Below are positions 14,567 through 18,916 of a DNA stretch of 18,916 bases, one piece after another. A program made the position numbers and the translations under genes. The notes beneath the pieces are model-generated. The model saw nothing but the letters and a program-made list of their open reading frames with translations, had not been told where the DNA came from and ran no database searches. The DNA is from CAZNMF01 sp035547155 (GTDB lineage: Bacteria; Acidobacteriota; Vicinamibacteria; Vicinamibacterales; SCN-69-37): positions 1-18,916 of the forward strand of contig DASZVJ010000124.1 in assembly GCA_035547155.1 (NCBI GenBank), read 5' to 3'. The stretch's first letter is position 1, and each line of letters starts with the position of its first letter.

Positions 14567-14591
14567 AAGCCTGTACAATGTCCCTCTCGCA

Positions 14592-15566
14592 ATGTCCTCG
14601 TCGTCGCCACATACGGGTCAGAAACGCCGATCGTCCGATCGCGTGCAGCAACAGATGAAAACTCGATGGATCACCGCCGTGGCCGTCACCATCGCCGTCG
14701 TCGTGCTCGTGTTCGGCGCGTACTGGTGGATGCGCACGGGCGATCCGGCGCGGGACGGGGCGCCGAGCTGGGCGCCGGATGGCAAGTCGCTCGTCTTTTC
14801 CGTCGAGGTCGGCGCAGGGAAGGGCGACATCTACGTGATGCGCGCCGATGGCTCCGAGCGTCGCAATCTGACCAACAGTCCCGACGCCAACGACACGAGT
14901 CCCACGATGTCGTTCGACGGACGCACGATCGCGTTCGAGTCCGATCGCGGTGGCAACGTCGACATCTACGTGATGGATCTCGGCGGCATGAACGTGCGGC
15001 GTCTGACGAATGATCCCGCCGACGATCGATCGCCGGCGTGGTCGCCCGATGGCTCGCATCTCGCGTTCACGTCGACGCGCGGACGGCACGACGGCGCCGA
15101 CCTCTACGTGATGAACGCAGACGGCAGCGACGCGCACCGGCTGACGTCGGACGGCAGCGTCTGGGCGCCGCAGTACTCGCGCGACGGCCATTCGATCGCG
15201 TTCCAGATGAATCGCGACGTGTACGTCATCGACGCCGTCACGCGCGCGATCCGGCCGATCACGTCGGATCCCGACAACGGCATGAATCCCACGTGGTCGC
15301 CCGACGGCCAGCAGCTCGCGTTCGTGACGACGCGCAACCGGCAGGCAGAGCTGTTCACCGCAAACAGCAACGGCACCGACCCGAAGGCCGTCGTATCGTT
15401 GCCGAGCGGCGCCGCGATCGATCCGCGCTGGTCGCCGGACGGATCGAAGATCGCGTTCGTCCTCGTGCCGCAGGGGCCGGAGTCGGAGAAGGACAGCCGT
15501 CGCGACGTGCAGGCGATCTACACCGTCGATCTGGCGTCAGGCACGCTCACGCGATTGAGCCGGTAG
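14592..15566 (+). CDS. Membrane-anchored TolB-like beta-propeller (WD40-like PD40 repeats)
   Basis: This encodes about 324 residues. After a short basic N-terminus, one hydrophobic segment at about 25-46 (WITAVAVTIAVVVLVFGAYW) forms an uncleaved anchor, placing the rest outside the cytoplasmic membrane. The remainder consists of about six PD40/TolB-type blades, each with the pattern SPDG...LAFxS followed by DIYVM..DG and R.LT. Examples are SWAPDGKSLVFS, AWSPDGSHLAFTS, TWSPDGQQLAFVT and RWSPDGSKIAFVL. TolB-like propellers bind partner proteins or peptides; this one lacks the N-terminal domain of true TolB, so it should not be named tolB. Start choice is open: ATG 14592 and ATG 14655 (just before the anchor) are both possible, and neither has a clear Shine-Dalgarno sequence. 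The gene converges on rdgB with 15 bp between stops. Confidence 0.82.
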   Translation: MSSSSPHTGQKRRSSDRVQQQMKTRWITAVAVTIAVVVLVFGAYWWMRTGDPARDGAPSWAPDGKSLVFSVEVGAGKGDIYVMRADGSERRNLTNSPDANDTSPTMSFDGRTIAFESDRGGNVDIYVMDLGGMNVRRLTNDPADDRSPAWSPDGSHLAFTSTRGRHDGADLYVMNADGSDAHRLTSDGSVWAPQYSRDGHSIAFQMNRDVYVIDAVTRAIRPITSDPDNGMNPTWSPDGQQLAFVTTRNRQAELFTANSNGTDPKAVVSLPSGAAIDPRWSPDGSKIAFVLVPQGPESEKDSRRDVQAIYTVDLASGTLTRLSR

Positions 15567-15585
15567 GGAGACGGGCGGCCCCTAC
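15563..15585. terminator. Inverted repeat GTAGGG/CCCTAC spanning both convergent stop codons
   Basis: GTAGGG (15563-15568) and CCCTAC (15580-15585) are exact reverse complements, separated by 11 bases that include GGGCGG. The left arm carries the TAG stop of the propeller gene and the right arm carries the TAG stop (on the minus strand) of rdgB. A bidirectional terminator between convergent genes is a reasonable inference, though the stem is only 6 bp. Confidence 0.4.
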
Positions 15586-16202
15586 GATCCGGCGTGATCG
15601 CTGATCCACCTTCGAAAGATCCTGAACGCGCGTCCGCGGTGTGACACGGCGAGTTTTTCTTCGTCGCTGAGCTCGCCGCCCGTGCGTCCATCCGTGCCGT
15701 ACACGAAAATCGGGTCGTAGCCGAATCCGTGCGTGCCGCGCGGCGACTCGACGATCTCGCCGTCGACGCGGCCTTCGCATTCATAGACGACGCGCGCGGT
15801 GCCGGCGTCATCCGGCGCCGCGAATGCGAGCGCGGCGACGAAGTGCGCGGTCCACGGCCGTGGATGCGGCGCGAGCTCGCGATAGAGACTCGTGAACTTG
15901 TCCGCGTAGGTGGCGCCAGGGTAGCGCGCGCTCAGCACGCCAGGGCGTCCGCCGATGGCGTCGATCGCGAGCCCGGAGTCCTCGGCGATCGTCGGCAATC
16001 CCGTCGCCGACGCGTATGCGAGCGCCTTCAGCCGCGCATTCTCCGCAAATGTCGCGCCTGTCTCTTCCGGCTCGGGCACGAACGGCACGTCGGCGAGCGT
16101 GCGCCAGTCGATGGGCGTGCCCTCGAGCGCGCGTCGAATCTCGCGAATCTTTCCGGGGTTGGTCGTCGCAATCAGGATGATCGGCCAGCGTGACGAGGAC
16201 AT
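15582..16202 (-). CDS. rdgB: RdgB/HAM1 family non-canonical purine NTP pyrophosphatase (XTP/dITP diphosphatase)
   Basis: The 206-residue product carries all the family hallmarks: ATTNPGK near the N-terminus (Thr14, Asn15, Lys18), TFAENARLKA (51-60), AEDSGLAIDAIGGRPGVLSA (73-92, with Asp75 as expected catalytic/metal residue), GFGYDPIF (159-166) and SHRGRA (187-192). The enzyme is cytosolic. It hydrolyses dITP, ITP and XTP to the monophosphates plus diphosphate, which keeps deaminated purines out of DNA and RNA. Length is normal for the family (about 200). I place the start at the ATG complementary to 16200-16202, twelve codons before ATTNPGK. A 5' extension in the same frame would overlap the divergent metalloprotease gene and adds nothing family-like. 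It shares a 50-bp intergenic region with that gene. Confidence 0.95.
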   Translation of the reverse strand: MSSSRWPIILIATTNPGKIREIRRALEGTPIDWRTLADVPFVPEPEETGATFAENARLKALAYASATGLPTIAEDSGLAIDAIGGRPGVLSARYPGATYADKFTSLYRELAPHPRPWTAHFVAALAFAAPDDAGTARVVYECEGRVDGEIVESPRGTHGFGYDPIFVYGTDGRTGGELSDEEKLAVSHRGRAFRIFRRWISDHAGS

Positions 16203-16216
16203 GCAGGGAAACTCAC

Positions 16217-16222
16217 TATAAT
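16217..16222 (+). promoter_or_regulatory. Perfect -10 box TATAAT upstream of the metalloprotease
   Basis: TATAAT is an exact sigma-70 -10 consensus, rare in DNA this GC-rich, and lies 30 bp before the ATG at 16253 in the short divergent gap. No good -35 is found at 16-18 bp upstream; that position falls inside the start of rdgB. The box could act with an activator or be chance. Confidence 0.5.
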
Positions 16223-16242
16223 CCGTTCGGGGCCGCACAGTC

Positions 16243-16247
16243 GGAGG
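16243..16247 (+). promoter_or_regulatory. Strong ribosome-binding site GGAGG for ATG 16253
   Basis: GGAGG lies five bases before ATG 16253. This decides the start of the metalloprotease, whose signal peptide begins directly there. Confidence 0.8.
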
Positions 16248-16252
16248 CAGGA

Positions 16253-18916
16253 ATGGCGCGAAGGAGCAGAGCGCACACATGGCTGTTGACGGCCATTTGC
16301 GTCGTCGCATTGGCGATCGGCGCATCTGCGCAGGAAATGGCGCGCGCGATCTCGCGCGCGGTCGTCACACCGGAGGATCCGATCTTCGCGGCGCAGGAGC
16401 CGTCGCCGCAGGAACCGGAGACGCCCGCGCCGCCGACGCCCGCGTCGCCCGCAGCGGGGCAGGGTAGTGCCGAAGGTCAGAGCGCACCGCCGGCGCCGGG
16501 GCGCGGCCGCGGCTTCTTCCAACGCACGTACGCGCAGCTCATCGCCGACAGCAAGACCGACAACGGCATCTTCAAGGTGCATCGCGTCGGCGACAACATC
16601 TACTTCGAAATTCCAAAGGCGGAGCTGGGCAAGGACTTCCTCTGGGTCACGCAGATCAAGCGCACGACGCTCGGCGCGGGCTATGGCGGACAGGCCGTCG
16701 CGAATCGCGTCGTGCGGTGGGAGCAGCACAACACGCGCGTCTTCCTGAAGGTCGTCGATTACGACGTCACCGCCGATCCGTCGACGCCGATCGCGCAAGC
16801 CGTGGCCGACGCGAACAATCCCTCGATCGTCCGCGGCTTCACCGTCGTCGTGTCGAGCCCGGACGGCAATCCGGTGATCGACGTCACGAGCCTGTTTCTC
16901 GGCGAGATCACGGAGTTCTCCGCGCGCCAGAATCTCGGCGCGCGCGGCATGGATCAGTCGCGCTCGTACATCGAGAAGGTCGTCTCGTTTCCGCAGAACG
17001 TGAACGTGCAGGTGACGCAGACGTACACGGCAGGGGCGGGCGCTGATATCGGCGGCGGCCGGGGTCGCGGCGGCATGCGCGGCAGCAGCGCGACCGTCGT
17101 GCTGTTTCACAGCGTGATCAAGCTGCCCGATCAGCCGATGACGCCGCGCCTGTTCGACTCGCGCGTCGGCTACTTCACCGACTCGCTCTACGACTACGGA
17201 CGGAACGAGCCGAAATCCGTCCAGCGTGTCTTCATCAACCGCTACCGGCTGGAGAAGAAAGATCCGTCGGCCGCGATCTCGGATCCCGTGAAGCCGATCG
17301 TCTATTACGTCGATCCCGCGACGCCTACGAAGCTCGTGCCGTGGATCAAGAAGGCCATCGAGGACTGGCAGCCGGCGTTCGAAGCGGCGGGATTCAGTCA
17401 CGCGATCGTCGCGAAAGCTGCGCCGACGAAAGACGAGGATCCGGACTGGGATCCGGAGGACGTGCGGTACTCCGTCATCCGCTGGCTGCCGTCGACGACG
17501 GAGAACGCGTCGGGGCCGCACGTGTCCGATCCGCGCAGCGGCGAGATCATCGAAGCGGACATCCAGCTGTACCACAACGTCCAGAATCTTGCCGCGCTCT
17601 GGTACTTCACGCAGGCCGCCGCGCTCGATCCGCGCGCGCAGACGCTGCCGCTGCCCGACGACGTCATGGGCCGGCTCGTCGAGTTCGTCGTCGCGCACGA
17701 AATTGGCCACACGCTCGGCCTGCGCCACAACATGAAGGCCAGCTCGCTCTACACGATCGATCAGATCCGCGACAAGAACTTCGTCAAGGAGAACGGTCAC
17801 ACCGCGAGCATCATGGACTACGCGCGGATGAACTACGTCGCGCAGCCGGAAGACGGTATCGCGGCAGACGATCTCATCCCGAAGATCGGGCCGTACGATC
17901 GCTTCGCGATTCGCTGGGGCTATGCGCCGGTGCCGGACGCGGCGACGGCCGATGCCGAGCGGACCGAGCTGGATCGCTGGGCGCGCGAACAGGAGTCGAA
18001 TCCCGCGCTGCGCTTCATGACGTCGGAAGAGATCGAGGGCAACCCGTATCCGTTCGATCCCGGCGAGCAGCGTGAGTCGGTCGGCGATGCCGATCCGGTG
18101 CGCGCCACCGAGCTGGGACTGAAGAATCTGCGGCGCGTCTCGGATCTCCTGATTCCCGCCACCGCGCACGCGACCGAGCCGTACGACGATCTGTACGAGG
18201 TCTACACGCGCGTGGTCGCGCAATGGCGGCTCGAGCTCGGCCACGTCGCGGCGCTCGTCGGCGGACTGCGCTCGCGCGAGCTCTACGCCGGACAGCAGGG
18301 CGTGCGATTCACACCGGTGTCGAAGGCGCAGCAAGCCTCGGCCGTGCAGTTCCTGCTCGACAACGGCTTCTCGACGCCGTCGTTCCTTGTGCGGCCGGAT
18401 CTGCTGCGCCGCATCGAGCCGTCGGGGATCGTCACGCGGCTGTGGGTCGCGCAGACGTCGCTCATGAACGCGCTGCTGCAGAGCTCGCGGCTCGATCGCC
18501 TCATCGAACAGGCTGCACTCGATCCGGCCGCGTACTCGCCGCTGCAGTTCCTTGGCGACCTGCGCACTGGCATCTGGCGCGATCTCGCCACGCCGGCCGT
18601 GCCGATCGATCTCTACCGCCGCAATATCCAGCGCGGCTATCTCCAGACGATCGACAACCGTCTGAACGGCCCCATTGCGCCATCGGACGAGGCTCGCGCG
18701 CTGCTCCGCGGCGAGCTGCGCGTCGTCGATCAGCAGATCGCACGCGCGCTGCCGGCGGTGACCGACGTGGCGACACGTCGCCATTTGCAGGACGCGCGCG
18801 AGGCGATCGCCGCGTCGCTCGATCCGCGCGCAATGCGCGTGCGCGGCGGTACGGCGCCAGGCGCCGGCCGCGGAGTCGGGTTCGGCAGCGACGACGCCCC
18901 GTCGCCCGCGCGCACG
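16253..18916 (+). CDS. Secreted zinc-dependent metalloprotease, DUF5118/DUF5117 type (3' end beyond window)
   Basis: The frame stays open from ATG 16253 to the window edge, 888 codons with no stop. The N-terminus is a signal peptide (MARRSRAHTWLLTAICVVAL, ending about GASAQE). A Pro/Ala-rich linker covers about 45-85. Next comes the DUF5118-like start (YAQLIADSKTDNGIFKVHRV then NIYFEIPKAELGKDFLWV), then a DUF5117-like beta region containing a Gly/Arg-rich insert near 264-280. The catalytic zincin motif HEIGHTLGLRH is at 482-492: His482, His486 and His492 bind zinc and Glu483 is the base. SIMDY at about 519-523 gives a Met-turn (Met521), so the fold is metzincin-like. Family members are usually about 800-900 residues, and the Gly/Pro-rich tail seen at 18840-18916 suggests that little is missing. 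It is expected to cleave proteins outside the cytoplasmic membrane; substrates are unknown. An 870-residue antisense frame is a shadow. Confidence 0.92.
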   Translation, partial: MARRSRAHTWLLTAICVVALAIGASAQEMARAISRAVVTPEDPIFAAQEPSPQEPETPAPPTPASPAAGQGSAEGQSAPPAPGRGRGFFQRTYAQLIADSKTDNGIFKVHRVGDNIYFEIPKAELGKDFLWVTQIKRTTLGAGYGGQAVANRVVRWEQHNTRVFLKVVDYDVTADPSTPIAQAVADANNPSIVRGFTVVVSSPDGNPVIDVTSLFLGEITEFSARQNLGARGMDQSRSYIEKVVSFPQNVNVQVTQTYTAGAGADIGGGRGRGGMRGSSATVVLFHSVIKLPDQPMTPRLFDSRVGYFTDSLYDYGRNEPKSVQRVFINRYRLEKKDPSAAISDPVKPIVYYVDPATPTKLVPWIKKAIEDWQPAFEAAGFSHAIVAKAAPTKDEDPDWDPEDVRYSVIRWLPSTTENASGPHVSDPRSGEIIEADIQLYHNVQNLAALWYFTQAAALDPRAQTLPLPDDVMGRLVEFVVAHEIGHTLGLRHNMKASSLYTIDQIRDKNFVKENGHTASIMDYARMNYVAQPEDGIAADDLIPKIGPYDRFAIRWGYAPVPDAATADAERTELDRWAREQESNPALRFMTSEEIEGNPYPFDPGEQRESVGDADPVRATELGLKNLRRVSDLLIPATAHATEPYDDLYEVYTRVVAQWRLELGHVAALVGGLRSRELYAGQQGVRFTPVSKAQQASAVQFLLDNGFSTPSFLVRPDLLRRIEPSGIVTRLWVAQTSLMNALLQSSRLDRLIEQAALDPAAYSPLQFLGDLRTGIWRDLATPAVPIDLYRRNIQRGYLQTIDNRLNGPIAPSDEARALLRGELRVVDQQIARALPAVTDVATRRHLQDAREAIAASLDPRAMRVRGGTAPGAGRGVGFGSDDAPSPART

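Noticed and set aside
14592..15566. True TolB of the Tol-Pal system
   Set aside because: Only the propeller blades behind a membrane anchor are present. The TolB N-terminal domain and tolQRA/pal neighbours are absent.
16203..16325. Longer N-terminus for rdgB
   Set aside because: It would overlap the metalloprotease start, its ribosome-binding site and the TATAAT. The conserved family N-terminus begins just after the ATG at 16202.
16172..18784. Minus-strand frame of 870 residues opposite the metalloprotease
   Set aside because: The plus frame contains a signal peptide, HExxHxxGxxH and a Met-turn, so the antisense frame is a shadow.

Overview
The window is about 65-70% GC bacterial chromosome. 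The gene content (two VWFA-related Acidobacteria-type proteins, a DUF5117/DUF5118-type zinc metalloprotease, a very large TPR lipoprotein, a TolB-like propeller) fits Acidobacteriota, probably a Vicinamibacteria-like lineage. That placement is inferred from gene families; no marker gene was compared. I see no prophage, transposase, CRISPR array or defence island.

Layout. Positions 1-475 hold the C-terminal half of a 3-hydroxyisobutyrate-dehydrogenase-like oxidoreductase, followed by a minus-strand tRNA-Pro(UGG) with an encoded CCA. A long inverted repeat and a GC hairpin separate the tRNA from the 3' end of a 1082-residue TPR lipoprotein on the minus strand (700-3948). This gene is divergent from a plus-strand group at 4151-8185: a ketose 3-epimerase-like TIM barrel, then two VWFA-related secreted proteins overlapping by 4 bp. 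Next on the plus strand come a YjbQ/UPF0047 protein with an extra C-terminal domain, a secreted CBM9-like protein with a Gly/Arg/Tyr-rich tail, a histidine phosphatase, a 1120-residue protein that I tentatively assign as diphosphate-type PEP carboxykinase, and a membrane-anchored TolB-like propeller. The propeller gene converges on rdgB (minus, 15582-16202). rdgB is divergent from a secreted metzincin-type metalloprotease that runs off the right edge with no stop seen.

The genes do not form one pathway. They mix housekeeping functions (tRNA, nucleotide-pool cleaning, possible PEP/oxaloacetate interconversion) with a strong export theme (lipoprotein, two VWFA proteins, CBM9-like protein, metalloprotease, anchored propeller).

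The most unusual feature is the intergenic DNA. Many gaps carry degenerate arrays of 7-8 bp units or GC-rich palindromes, several touching stop codons. One 8-bp array, between the TPR and epimerase genes, recurs on the opposite strand inside the second VWFA gene, where it is translated as a Pro/Ser-rich linker. The strongest leads are this repeat that has moved into a gene, the PEPCK candidate and the YjbQ fusion. No intergenic stretch exceeds about 300 bases.
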